DNA of 11,397 nt, taken from Pirellulaceae bacterium (GTDB lineage: Bacteria > Planctomycetota > Planctomycetia > Pirellulales > Pirellulaceae). The position numbers and the translations under genes were made by a program. The DNA is taken from the NCBI GenBank assembly GCA_020846515.1, contig JADLDX010000886.1, positions 1 through 11,397 of the forward strand, in the 5' to 3' direction. Shown here piece after piece: positions 1-5,935 of the stretch (position 1 is its first letter; the number at the start of each line of letters is the position of its first letter). Below the pieces are notes generated by a model. The model did not search any database. It was given only the letters and a program-made list of their open reading frames with translations, and was not told the origin of the DNA.

Positions 1-547
1 TCTAAAGACTCACTTGGATGGAGCGCGGTTATTCAATGCGGCCGTCGCCACGCAGATGTCTCTGGAAGAATTGTCAGCCCCCTTTGATTCTGTCAGCATC
101 TGCTTTTCAAAAGGCCTGGGCGCACCAGTTGGTTCGCTACTGGCCGGTACGACCGAACTGGTCCGCGACGCGCGACGCGCTCGGAAACTTTTTGGCGGTG
201 GCATGCGACAAGTCGGTATCTTGGCCGCCGCCGCCCAGTATGCCCTGCAGCACAACGTGTCTCGATTGGCCGACGATCATGCCCATGCGAAATTATTGGG
301 CGAGGCCGTCGCCAGCACTCGAGGACTATCCTTACCAGCCGCCAAGATCGAAACCAACATGGTGATCTTTCGCGTCTCGCCAGAACTGGGCACGTCCGTG
401 AACTTCGTCAGTCGACTGGCCGAACATGGCATCGGTGCCCTGCCCTTCGGACCCCAACTGGTACGACTGGTCACCCATATGGATGTCAGCCAGGCTCAGA
501 TACTACAAGCCTGTGACGTGCTGAAGAAGCTAGGCGCGAGCAACTAG
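1..547 (+). CDS. Low-specificity L-threonine aldolase, C-terminal part (cut by window edge)
   Basis: This is a fold-type I, PLP-dependent aldolase that splits L-threonine or L-allo-threonine into glycine and acetaldehyde in the cytoplasm. The frame is open from base 2 and enters with 'THLDGARLFNA', the family's H-x-DGAR motif, whose Asp contacts the PLP ring nitrogen. The Schiff-base lysine lies in 'FSKGLGAPVGS', with its Lys codon at 110-112. The helical C-terminal domain follows, including 'ARRARKLFGGGMRQVG', typical of the family, and the frame stops with TAG at 545-547. About 181 residues are visible; whole family members run about 340-360, so roughly half lies outside the window. A TTG at 14 could be called as a start, but it sits inside the conserved motif and is not the true start. 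Its 3' end faces the next gene across a hairpin-rich junction. The family assignment is firm; substrate preference cannot be read from sequence. Confidence 0.9.
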   Translation, partial: LKTHLDGARLFNAAVATQMSLEELSAPFDSVSICFSKGLGAPVGSLLAGTTELVRDARRARKLFGGGMRQVGILAAAAQYALQHNVSRLADDHAHAKLLGEAVASTRGLSLPAAKIETNMVIFRVSPELGTSVNFVSRLAEHGIGALPFGPQLVRLVTHMDVSQAQILQACDVLKKLGASN

Positions 548-566
548 TTGGACTGAGCTAACAAGC

Positions 567-623
567 GTGGATTTCGTCTCCAGCTGAGACCACCGTCTGG
601 CGACGGGTGGCTACGAAATCCAC
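567..623. repeat. Nested inverted repeats, possible three-way junction, at a convergent gene junction
   Basis: Perfect 11-base arms GTGGATTTCGT (567-577) and ACGAAATCCAC (613-623) enclose two more inverted repeats. One is GTCTC-CAGCT-GAGAC (576-590). The other is CCACCGTC with GACGGGTGG (590-610), which has one extra G. Folded, this would make an outer stem carrying two hairpins. The two bases at 576-577 are shared by the outer stem and the first hairpin, so those pairs compete. It lies 20 bases past the threonine aldolase stop, where a terminator for both converging genes would sit, but no run of T follows. The pairing is seen directly; a terminator role is inference. Confidence 0.7.
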
Positions 624-673
624 CGTCTGGCGACAGTGGCTACGAAGACCACCGTCTGGCGACGAGTGGCTAC
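590..673. repeat. Three tandem copies of a ~29-bp hairpin unit
   Basis: Copies start at 590, 620 and 649, and each begins CCACCGTCTGGCGAC. They continue GGGTGGCTACGAAAT, AGTGGCTACGAAGAC and GAGTGGCTAC. Spacings are 30 and 29 bases. The left arm CCACCGTC and TGGC loop are identical in all three. The right arm deviates from a perfect GACGGTGG in each copy (GACGGGTGG, GACAGTGG, GACGAGTGG). The last copy runs into the reverse-strand stop codon of the membrane protein at 670-672. This looks like a dispersed intergenic hairpin family, but dispersal elsewhere cannot be tested here. Confidence 0.85.
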
Positions 674-1326
674 CGGGTGAAGAAGTCGCGGAGTTCTAGC
701 AGTGCTGCGGCTGGATCGGCCAGAATCATTTGGGCTGAGATCAGCAACAAGCAGAGACCGCCGGCGACAAGCCAGACGCCGGCCCACGTACGATTTTCGG
801 TGCGCACCTGACTACACTCTTTGACCAGTTCGCGTTCCAACTGCATCCAGGGAGCGGCGCTCACTAAAGCGGTCACAATAACCACCGTTTGCACGCCTCG
901 CGCGCAGGTGGGCTCGGCGGCTAACTGTAATCCAACCGTGGGCAGGGTCAGAATCTGACCGTGCCACAGCGCTTGTGGATCCACTCGCAGAGCCGCTTGT
1001 CGCAGCGTTTGAAAGAACGCTTCTTCGTCCAGTCCATACACAATCAGCCGCGGACGACAGCCCAGCACGACCAGCAGCAGGCTGAGCAGGTACAGGCCAA
1101 ACAACATGCCCCACACCCAGCCGGCAAACCGGGCCGCCGCGTAGGTCGGAAAGAATAGTTGCATCGGACCGATGGCCATCAGGCCCATAATAGCAATCCC
1201 CAGCGCGGCGGCATCACGCCAACCGGTGGTCACCATCGGACGCACACTCAGCCGAAAGCGTCCCAATATCATTAGATACATAGCAGCCGGCACGGCGGCG
1301 ATGGCGAAAGGAACGGCGGAAATCAT
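670..1326 (-). CDS. Conserved-looking multi-pass membrane protein, function unknown
   Basis: A 218-residue protein I do not recognise. Hydrophobic segments are visible at about residues 2-21, 40-60, 66-90 and 183-203. A more polar central part (about 92-180) lies between the third and fourth segments and holds 'RPRLIVYGLDEEAFFQTLRQ', plus a milder hydrophobic stretch near 142-158. This suggests an inner-membrane protein with a soluble loop domain between the last helices. The ATG at 1324-1326 is preceded by CTTAAATCCCT, with no clear Shine-Dalgarno site. It converges on the threonine aldolase and diverges from the glycosyltransferase. The in-frame length and alternation of helices and polar loops argue for a real gene. 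No catalytic motif is visible and no function can be assigned. Confidence 0.75.
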   Translation of the reverse strand: MISAVPFAIAAVPAAMYLMILGRFRLSVRPMVTTGWRDAAALGIAIMGLMAIGPMQLFFPTYAAARFAGWVWGMLFGLYLLSLLLVVLGCRPRLIVYGLDEEAFFQTLRQAALRVDPQALWHGQILTLPTVGLQLAAEPTCARGVQTVVIVTALVSAAPWMQLERELVKECSQVRTENRTWAGVWLVAGGLCLLLISAQMILADPAAALLELRDFFTR

Positions 1327-1523
1327 AGGGATTTAAGGCATAACTTGGGTACGGGTGGTGATCCGCCAGCGCAGACGCACGTTAACTCAACCAACAGCTT
1401 ACACTCTACCCCGTGAGTACAGAAAGACCTGCCGCGCGGCCGTTCCAGCCTTTCTGGCCAGTTCATATCGACGCCGCGAACATCCATGAGCTACAGTTCC
1501 CTGGCGGAGCCTGTTGTCTCGCT

Positions 1524-1541
1524 GCACCCGATTGCGGGTGC
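1524..1541. promoter_or_regulatory. Strong hairpin upstream of the glycosyltransferase gene
   Basis: GCACCCG-ATTG-CGGGTGC is a perfect 7-base-pair stem with a 4-base loop, 63 bases ahead of the ATG at 1604. It is GC-rich, but no T run follows on either strand, so a simple intrinsic terminator is unlikely. It could be a leader-RNA structure or a relic of a repeat. Confidence 0.5.
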
Positions 1542-1550
1542 GAGAGAATA

Positions 1551-1590
1551 GTGATTGATCACAACTTGCCTAAACAACTCAACCGAGTTG
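1551..1590. promoter_or_regulatory. Two further inverted repeats ahead of the glycosyltransferase start
   Basis: GTGAT-TG-ATCAC (1551-1562) is a short operator-like dyad. CAACTC-AACC-GAGTTG (1575-1590) is a perfect 6-base-pair stem ending 13 bases before the ATG at 1604, where it would fold close to the ribosome binding region. No obvious Shine-Dalgarno sequence is present between the stem and the ATG. The symmetry is visible; a regulatory role is inferred. Confidence 0.4.
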
Positions 1591-1603
1591 CCATAAAACT
1601 CTT

Positions 1604-2458
1604 ATGACCACCACGAAAACTCCGGACAGTGTGCCTATCCTAACCGTTGTAGGCGCCAATCTCGAAGAGACCGACATTCTGGAAGAGAGCATGGAGCGAT
1701 TGGAGCAAGCGACCGCCCTAGTCGACGAAGCGGCCAAGTCGCTGTCCGGCGCCCAAGCTGATGCCTCCGCCGATCTGTGCGATCTAACCGTTGTCATTCC
1801 GGTTTATAACGAACCCAAGACCGTGCTGGAAATAGTCGATCGCGTGCGACGGTTGGCCATCTCCAAACAAATCATTGTGGTCAATGACGGCAGTACCGAT
1901 CAAACACCAGAAGCACTCAAGCAGTTAGAGCGCTTCAAAGAGGTGCAGGTGGTCCACCATCCGGTCAACGCCGGCAAAGGGGCTGCACTGCAAACCGGCT
2001 TTCGACTGGCCACCGGCAAATTCGTGATCGTTCAAGATGCCGATTTGGAATATGATCCGAGCGACATCTTGCGTGTGATCGAACCGCTCCGCAACGGCAC
2101 GGCCGATGTTGTGTATGGTTCCCGCTATCTGATGCATGGCGACCAGGATCCATCGCGACTGCATCGATTAGGCAATTGGCTGCTGACGACCTTCTCCAAC
2201 ATGATGACAGGTTATCGGCTGACCGACATGGAGACCTGTTACAAGGCCTTCCGCCGCGAACTGCTCAATGAGATCGAAATCGAGCAGAAGCGATTCGGCT
2301 TTGAACCAGAGATCACCGCCAAGCTAGCCAAGCGTGGTGTGCGGATCGAAGAGGTCCCAGTCCGTTACGAAAGTCGCGGTTGGGAAGAAGGCAAAAAGAT
2401 CGGCGTCAAGGACTTGATCAGCACACTCGGATGCATCGTGCGTTACAGCTGGCGTTAG
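1604..2458 (+). CDS. Family 2 glycosyltransferase, DPM1-like (polyprenyl-phosphate sugar transferase type)
   Basis: A 284-residue GT-A-fold glycosyltransferase that should move a sugar from a nucleotide donor to a lipid-phosphate or glycan acceptor at the inner face of the membrane. The catalytic domain starts at about residue 60 with 'LTVVIPVYNE' (61-70). It continues with 'VVNDGSTD' (92-99) for the nucleotide and 'GKGAALQTGF' (124-133). 'QDADLEYDP' (144-152) carries the metal-binding D-A-D (D145, D147). Later come 'YGSRY' (171-175), 'DMETCYKAF' (208-216) and 'GFEPEITAK' (232-240), all typical of the dolichyl-phosphate mannose synthase-like subgroup. It ends at 'RYSWR' without the C-terminal membrane helices of GtrB/ArnC-type relatives, so it is probably peripheral. 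The first ~60 residues are acidic and not part of the fold. An internal ATG at 1691, preceded by GGAAGAGAGC, is an alternative start giving 255 residues. The sugar and acceptor are not identifiable. Confidence 0.88.
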   Translation: MTTTKTPDSVPILTVVGANLEETDILEESMERLEQATALVDEAAKSLSGAQADASADLCDLTVVIPVYNEPKTVLEIVDRVRRLAISKQIIVVNDGSTDQTPEALKQLERFKEVQVVHHPVNAGKGAALQTGFRLATGKFVIVQDADLEYDPSDILRVIEPLRNGTADVVYGSRYLMHGDQDPSRLHRLGNWLLTTFSNMMTGYRLTDMETCYKAFRRELLNEIEIEQKRFGFEPEITAKLAKRGVRIEEVPVRYESRGWEEGKKIGVKDLISTLGCIVRYSWR

Positions 2459-2463
2459 GGGTT

Positions 2464-2495
2464 GAAAAAACCGCGGCTAACGCCCAGCGGCTGAT
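2464..2495. repeat. Intergenic repeat, copy 1
   Basis: The sequence is G, six A, then CCGCGGCTAACGCCCAGCGG and CTGAT, six bases after the glycosyltransferase stop. CCGC (2471-2474) can pair with GCGG (2487-2490). GCGGCTGA (2487-2494) is also the perfect inverse of TCAGCCGC at 2515-2522, giving an 8-base-pair stem with a 20-base loop that could help end transcription from either side. The near-identical copy 2 lies about 110 bases downstream. Confidence 0.8.
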
Positions 2496-2572
2496 ATCTC
2501 CAATCGTTTAACAGTCAGCCGCAGGCGTACTTGGCTTTACCGATGATAATGGCCCGCAACTGATGCGGCGAT

Positions 2573-2614
2573 GAAAAAACCGCGGCTAACGCCGGCTAAC
2601 GCCCAGCGGCTGAT
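2573..2614. repeat. Intergenic repeat, copy 2, overlapping the 3' end of the propeller gene
   Basis: It repeats copy 1 (2464-2495) with one difference: a 10-base internal duplication of GGCTAACGCC, making it 42 instead of 32 bases. Its right part is coding on the reverse strand and supplies the last residues (SAAGR) and the TAG stop (2596-2598) of the beta-propeller gene. Both copies have the same orientation. Confidence 0.82.
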
Positions 2615-3951
2615 TCGATGCAGACTAGTTTTTCGCGGCGGCCATCGCCTGAGCCGGTGGCGACGCGGAGGAACAGTTGATTACCAGAGACGGCCGGGCT
2701 GGCCATGGATTCTTCGCCGACGCGATTTTCGGCCAGCATAGTGAACCGGTCGGGAGTAGCGGCCAAGACATACATGGTGCCGCCTTCATTGGCCCAATAA
2801 ATTTTGCCATCGGCCAGGACGGGCGAGGCGCTGACCGGTCCGCGCAAACGCTCTTTCCACATCTCGCGACCATCGCTGGCTCGCCAACAAAAGGCAATGC
2901 CATTGTCGGTTAAGGCCACTAGATAGTCGACCGCGTCATGCGTGAAGACGATCATCGATTGCTCATAACACTTTTGTGGATTCTTCCAGAGCACCTGACC
3001 GCTGCCATCGGCCCGCACGGCGATGGTCTCCGATTTGGGATAACCGCCGCTGGCCAGGGCAATATCGCCGGACCACACCATTGTGCCGCAGGTCGCGTAA
3101 GTGGTTCCGTCGGCTCGCCACAGTTCTTTGCCCGTGGCTGGATCGTAGGACATGACCATCTGCTGACCGCTGATCATCAATTGATCGCGACCGGCGACCT
3201 GGCCGATCGAAGGTGACGAGAACGAGATGCTCTGCGGCCGCGGCGTGCGCCAGACCTCTTCGCCCGTGTCGCGTCGCAAAGCCACCAGGTAACTGTCGCC
3301 ATCATGTTCGGCGACAATGATCACCGTTTGGCGATACATGACGGGCGATGGCGCATAGCCATACTCATAACGTTTGGGATTAAAGTCGCCGATGCGTTTC
3401 TCCCACAGCGTTTTGCCTTGTAGATCAAGGGCGGTGACATGGATGCCACGGTGATGAAAGAACACAGCGATGATGTGCTGACCATCGCATGCGATCGTGG
3501 GTGACGCTTCGGTATTCTTGGAGTGATTATTCTCGGGAAAGCCACCTTGGCTGAGTTGCCGCGTCCAAAGCGATTTCCCCGACTTGCGGTCCAAGGCCAA
3601 CACGGAATGAGTCTGCGCCTTTTCATCGGCCGTCGTTAAGTAGATGGCGTCTGCGACGATGACCGGCGAGGAATGGCCACGACTGGGCAGCGGCGCGCTC
3701 CAGCGCACATTCTCAGTATCGCTGAACTTCGTGGGCAGTCGACAATTCGGGTGAGTATGCCCGTTGCGCTGGGGTCCGCGCCACCAAGGCCAGTCCTTAT
3801 CCCAAGCCAAACCGGGAAAGTCGGCCGCATCGATCGGTTGGCCGGCAGCCGGTGCTTGGGCCCTTAAGTAGCGGCTGGCTGGATGGACAAAAGCGGCACC
3901 GGCTGTGAGCAGGCCTGCAAAACGTCGACGGCTGATCGTATGGTGAAACAT
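2596..3951 (-). CDS. Secreted PQQ-like (outer membrane protein assembly BamB-type) beta-propeller protein with Tat signal
   Basis: A 451-residue exported protein. The N-terminus 'SRRRFAGLL' (7-15), with twin arginines and a short hydrophobic stretch to about residue 22, is a Tat signal. The mature part opens with 'WPWWRGPQRNG' (54-64), a common start in planctomycete propeller proteins. PQQ-type blade motifs recur: 'ALDRKSGKSLW' (119-129), 'ALDLQGKTLW' (174-183), 'ALRRDTGEEVW' (224-234), 'SYDPATGKELW' (268-278) and 'CWRASDGREMW' (355-365). A weaker blade lies near 'VLWKN' (320-324). This gives a propeller of roughly 6-8 blades. No clear PQQ-binding or catalytic residues are evident, so it may be a non-enzymatic scaffold rather than a dehydrogenase. 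The last residues, SAAGR, come from an intergenic repeat. It is divergent from a Tat-exported oxidoreductase 187 bases away, which hints at a shared periplasmic task. The fold is secure; the role is open. Confidence 0.88.
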   Translation of the reverse strand: MFHHTISRRRFAGLLTAGAAFVHPASRYLRAQAPAAGQPIDAADFPGLAWDKDWPWWRGPQRNGHTHPNCRLPTKFSDTENVRWSAPLPSRGHSSPVIVADAIYLTTADEKAQTHSVLALDRKSGKSLWTRQLSQGGFPENNHSKNTEASPTIACDGQHIIAVFFHHRGIHVTALDLQGKTLWEKRIGDFNPKRYEYGYAPSPVMYRQTVIIVAEHDGDSYLVALRRDTGEEVWRTPRPQSISFSSPSIGQVAGRDQLMISGQQMVMSYDPATGKELWRADGTTYATCGTMVWSGDIALASGGYPKSETIAVRADGSGQVLWKNPQKCYEQSMIVFTHDAVDYLVALTDNGIAFCWRASDGREMWKERLRGPVSASPVLADGKIYWANEGGTMYVLAATPDRFTMLAENRVGEESMASPAVSGNQLFLRVATGSGDGRREKLVCIESAAGR

Positions 3952-3960
3952 TCCGAACTT

Positions 3961-4008
3961 ACTCGAATGAAAACTGACTCGGATGAAAATCTACTCGGAT
4001 GAAGTAGG
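3961..4008. repeat. Three exact-period 16-bp tandem repeats upstream of the propeller gene
   Basis: Units at 3961-3976, 3977-3992 and 3993-4008 read ACTCGAATGAAAACTG, ACTCGGATGAAAATCT and ACTCGGATGAAGTAGG. The core ACTCGRATGAA is kept in all three, and the final five bases vary. The array starts 9 bases upstream of the reverse-strand ATG (3949-3951), so it is in the leader or promoter of the propeller gene. It could be a set of binding sites for one protein or a repeat-expanded 5' leader. A 16-base period is not a whole number of helical turns. Confidence 0.75.
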
Positions 4009-4034
4009 AGAACTGACCGTTTGGTTCGGCCAGT

Positions 4035-4040
4035 ATTCTA
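4035..4040 (-). promoter_or_regulatory. Possible -10 element for the propeller gene
   Basis: Read on the reverse strand this is TAGAAT, five of six matches to TATAAT, about 84 bases upstream of the propeller start. No good -35 element is found 16-18 bases further upstream, so this is only a candidate. If right, the 16-bp repeats at 3961-4008 would lie in the transcribed leader. Confidence 0.2.
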
Positions 4041-4125
4041 ACGCGCGGAACCAATACGCTGGCTGGTTGATGCCGCACCTATTACACTGCAAAGTGCCGC
4101 CTCGTATTTTACTTTGATTTGTGAC

Positions 4126-4130
4126 GGAGA
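4126..4130 (+). promoter_or_regulatory. Shine-Dalgarno site that decides the oxidoreductase start
   Basis: GGAGA ends 8 bases before the ATG at 4139. This favours that ATG over the in-frame GTG at 4121, whose codon lies just upstream of the site. Confidence 0.6.
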
Positions 4131-4138
4131 TAGCCACT

Positions 4139-5533
4139 ATGTCCCCTAAGCACCCGAATTCTTCTGGCCACAATTCTCCTGCACATGCTGCTCCTGATCA
4201 GACGTTGCCTGATCAGTCGTTGCCGGCTCGAACATCCCGTCGTAGTTTTTTGAAGACGGGAGGATCTGCGGCACTAGCCTTTCCGACGATTGTATCGGCT
4301 CGAGCGCTTGGACTGGACGACGCGCCACCGGCCAGCGATCGCATTGTTATGGGGGCGATTGGAACCGGTGGGCGCGGCCGAGCCAACTTGCGCGCGTTCC
4401 TCGCACACAGCGATGTGCAGGTTGTCGCCGTTTGCGATGTCGATCTGTCTCATGCTCAAGAGGCCAAGAAGCTGGTCGATGAGCATTATGGCAACACCGA
4501 TTGCAAGATCTTCGAAAATCAACTGCTACTGCTGCGCGAGCCGAACGTAGAGGCCGTGGTGATTTCGACACCTGATCATTGGCATGGCATCAGCGCCGTA
4601 CAAGCGGCTCGAGAAGGCAAAGACATTTATTGCGAAAAGCCGCTCGCCGGCAGCATCGGAGAGGGCCGAGCCATCTGCGACGCGGTCAATCGATATGGCA
4701 ATATACTTCAGACCGGCAGTCAAGAACGCAGCAACAGTTCAGTACGCTTCGCTTGCGAACTGGTCCTGAACGGTCGTCTGGGTGATTTGAAACGCATTGT
4801 CGTTCAATTACCCACCGATGATCCTCACCATAAGCAGATTCGTGCGGTGTCGGCTGTGCCGCAAGTGCGCCCGGTGCCGGAGGGATTCAACTACGATCGA
4901 TGGTTAGGCCATACGGCCAATGTGCCTTACATTCCGGAACGCGTGCATCGTTGGTGGCGATTCATATCAGCCACTGGTGGCGGGGAGATGACCGATCGCG
5001 GCGCGCATGTGATCGACCTGGCACAGATGTTCACCGGCTACGATGGCAGTGGCCCAGTGCTCTATTCAGCGGAAGGGAAACGCGACTCGGCGGCGTTTTA
5101 CGACACCTTCTTCGACTTTGAGTTCTTAAATATCTATCCGTCGGGCTTGGAAATGATCGGCAAGTCCTCAGGTCCGCGCGGCCTGCGCTTTGAAGGCACC
5201 GACGGATCGCTATTCGTGCATGTACATGGTGGTAAGTTAGAAGCCGATCCGGCCAATATCCTGACGATCAAGCCTGAAAGTCTAGAGTTCTCGATTGGTC
5301 GCAGTCCGGGCCACCACCGAAACTTCTTGGACTGCGTGCGATCGCGTCAGCAACCGATTGCCAACCACGAAGTTGGTCGAGCGACTGCCACGGTGTGCCA
5401 CATCAATAACATTGCCATGCAACTGGGTCGCCAGCTGCAATGGAATCCGCTCAGCGAACAGTTTAATGACGATGAAGCCAATAGCCTGGTCATGCCAGCC
5501 ATGCGCGAACCTTATTCGCTTCAGAGCGAGTAA
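4139..5533 (+). CDS. Gfo/Idh/MocA-family oxidoreductase with Tat signal
   Basis: A 464-residue NAD(P)-dependent oxidoreductase, probably of sugars or cyclitols, and probably exported folded through Tat. 'SRRSFLKTGG' (33-42) is a near-perfect Tat motif. A hydrophobic stretch follows to about 53, with a plausible A-R-A cleavage site at 54-56. The Rossmann domain starts at about 68, with 'GAIGTGGRGR' (72-81) for the dinucleotide. 'STPDHWH' (143-149) and 'CEKPL' (165-169), holding the family EKP lysine K167, follow. The catalytic-domain motif 'GGGEMTDRGAHVIDL' (280-294) supplies D286, H290 and D293. The C-terminal 'FNDDEANSL...MREPY' is common in planctomycete members. The signal has an unusually long polar lead (about 30 residues) containing a near-duplicate 'PDQTL/PDQSL'. 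The alternative GTG at 4121 would add six residues. The exact substrate cannot be read. Confidence 0.92.
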   Translation: MSPKHPNSSGHNSPAHAAPDQTLPDQSLPARTSRRSFLKTGGSAALAFPTIVSARALGLDDAPPASDRIVMGAIGTGGRGRANLRAFLAHSDVQVVAVCDVDLSHAQEAKKLVDEHYGNTDCKIFENQLLLLREPNVEAVVISTPDHWHGISAVQAAREGKDIYCEKPLAGSIGEGRAICDAVNRYGNILQTGSQERSNSSVRFACELVLNGRLGDLKRIVVQLPTDDPHHKQIRAVSAVPQVRPVPEGFNYDRWLGHTANVPYIPERVHRWWRFISATGGGEMTDRGAHVIDLAQMFTGYDGSGPVLYSAEGKRDSAAFYDTFFDFEFLNIYPSGLEMIGKSSGPRGLRFEGTDGSLFVHVHGGKLEADPANILTIKPESLEFSIGRSPGHHRNFLDCVRSRQQPIANHEVGRATATVCHINNIAMQLGRQLQWNPLSEQFNDDEANSLVMPAMREPYSLQSE

Positions 5534-5544
5534 ATCTCGCGCTC
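5524..5544. terminator. Imperfect hairpin between two converging genes
   Basis: GAGCGAG (5524-5530) can pair with CTCGCGCTC (5536-5544) with a two-base bulge and a TAAAT loop. That loop contains the oxidoreductase stop codon. It sits within the 21-base gap between converging genes and its approach. There is no T run, so a bidirectional terminator role is only a guess. Confidence 0.3.
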
Positions 5545-5554
5545 GCATTGCGGG

Positions 5555-5935
5555 CTACGCCGCTTTGGATTGCTTGATGCGTTTGTACGCTAACAGGATT
5601 TCGTAGAGATCTTGCGAGACGATAACGCGATCGCTAGCGAAATCACCTAGCCAGGCACGTCGCGACTCCCAAGCCTCAGCCAACACAGGCAATAGTTCGC
5701 CAACGCTCACGGCGACCCTGGCTTCGCCTACCACCCGGGCAAACGCGACCGTAGGCGACGGTTCACGAGTGAATAGTTCGCGGGATCTGGGTTGGCGAGT
5801 TGCGCGATCATCCGCGTTTGGTTCCAGTGCAATAGGTTCCAGAGCAATAGGTTCGTGGGCAACGTGTTCATGGGCAACGTGTTCATGGCCTTCGGATCCC
5901 TGGGGATCGAAAAGCCTCAAATGGGAGTGATCCAT
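5555..5935 (-). CDS. Small hypothetical protein with pentapeptide repeats
   Basis: A 126-residue protein I do not recognise. It has a His-rich start (residues 1-16), five head-to-tail copies of a 5-residue unit [H/L]E[H/P]xA (17-41), a charged variable linker (42-62), and a denser, fold-like C-terminal half. The C-terminal part contains 'VSVGELLPVLAEAWESR' (76-92) and 'VIVSQDLYEILLAYKRIKQ' (104-122), probably helical. It has no signal peptide or membrane helix and is probably cytoplasmic. The ATG at 5933-5935 is chosen because AGGTAG lies seven bases upstream. A TTG at 5990-5992 would give 145 residues but has no ribosome site. It converges on the oxidoreductase with a 21-base gap. The C-terminal half looks constrained, and I expect relatives only in nearby lineages. 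Confidence 0.6.
   Translation of the reverse strand: MDHSHLRLFDPQGSEGHEHVAHEHVAHEPIALEPIALEPNADDRATRQPRSRELFTREPSPTVAFARVVGEARVAVSVGELLPVLAEAWESRRAWLGDFASDRVIVSQDLYEILLAYKRIKQSKAA
5813..5887 (-). repeat. In-frame 15-bp tandem repeats inside the small hypothetical gene
   Basis: Five 15-base units encode five copies of [H/L]E[H/P]xA. Adjacent units are nearly identical at DNA level: GGTTCCAGTGCAATA next to GGTTCCAGAGCAATA, then two GTTC-x-TGGGCAAC-type units. This points to recent slippage expansion within a coding region. Confidence 0.75.

Noticed and set aside
590..673. A short CRISPR-like array, because three units of about 29 bp recur.
   Set aside because: There are no spacers between units; they are head-to-tail copies with palindromic cores and no cas genes nearby.
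1413..1607. A 64-codon frame starting with GTG whose TGA overlaps the glycosyltransferase ATG (ATGA), which would suggest translational coupling.
   Set aside because: No ribosome site, no recognisable protein character, codon use unlike neighbouring genes (AGA, ATA, TGT), and it is interrupted by the inverted repeats at 1524-1590. Kept as non-coding leader.
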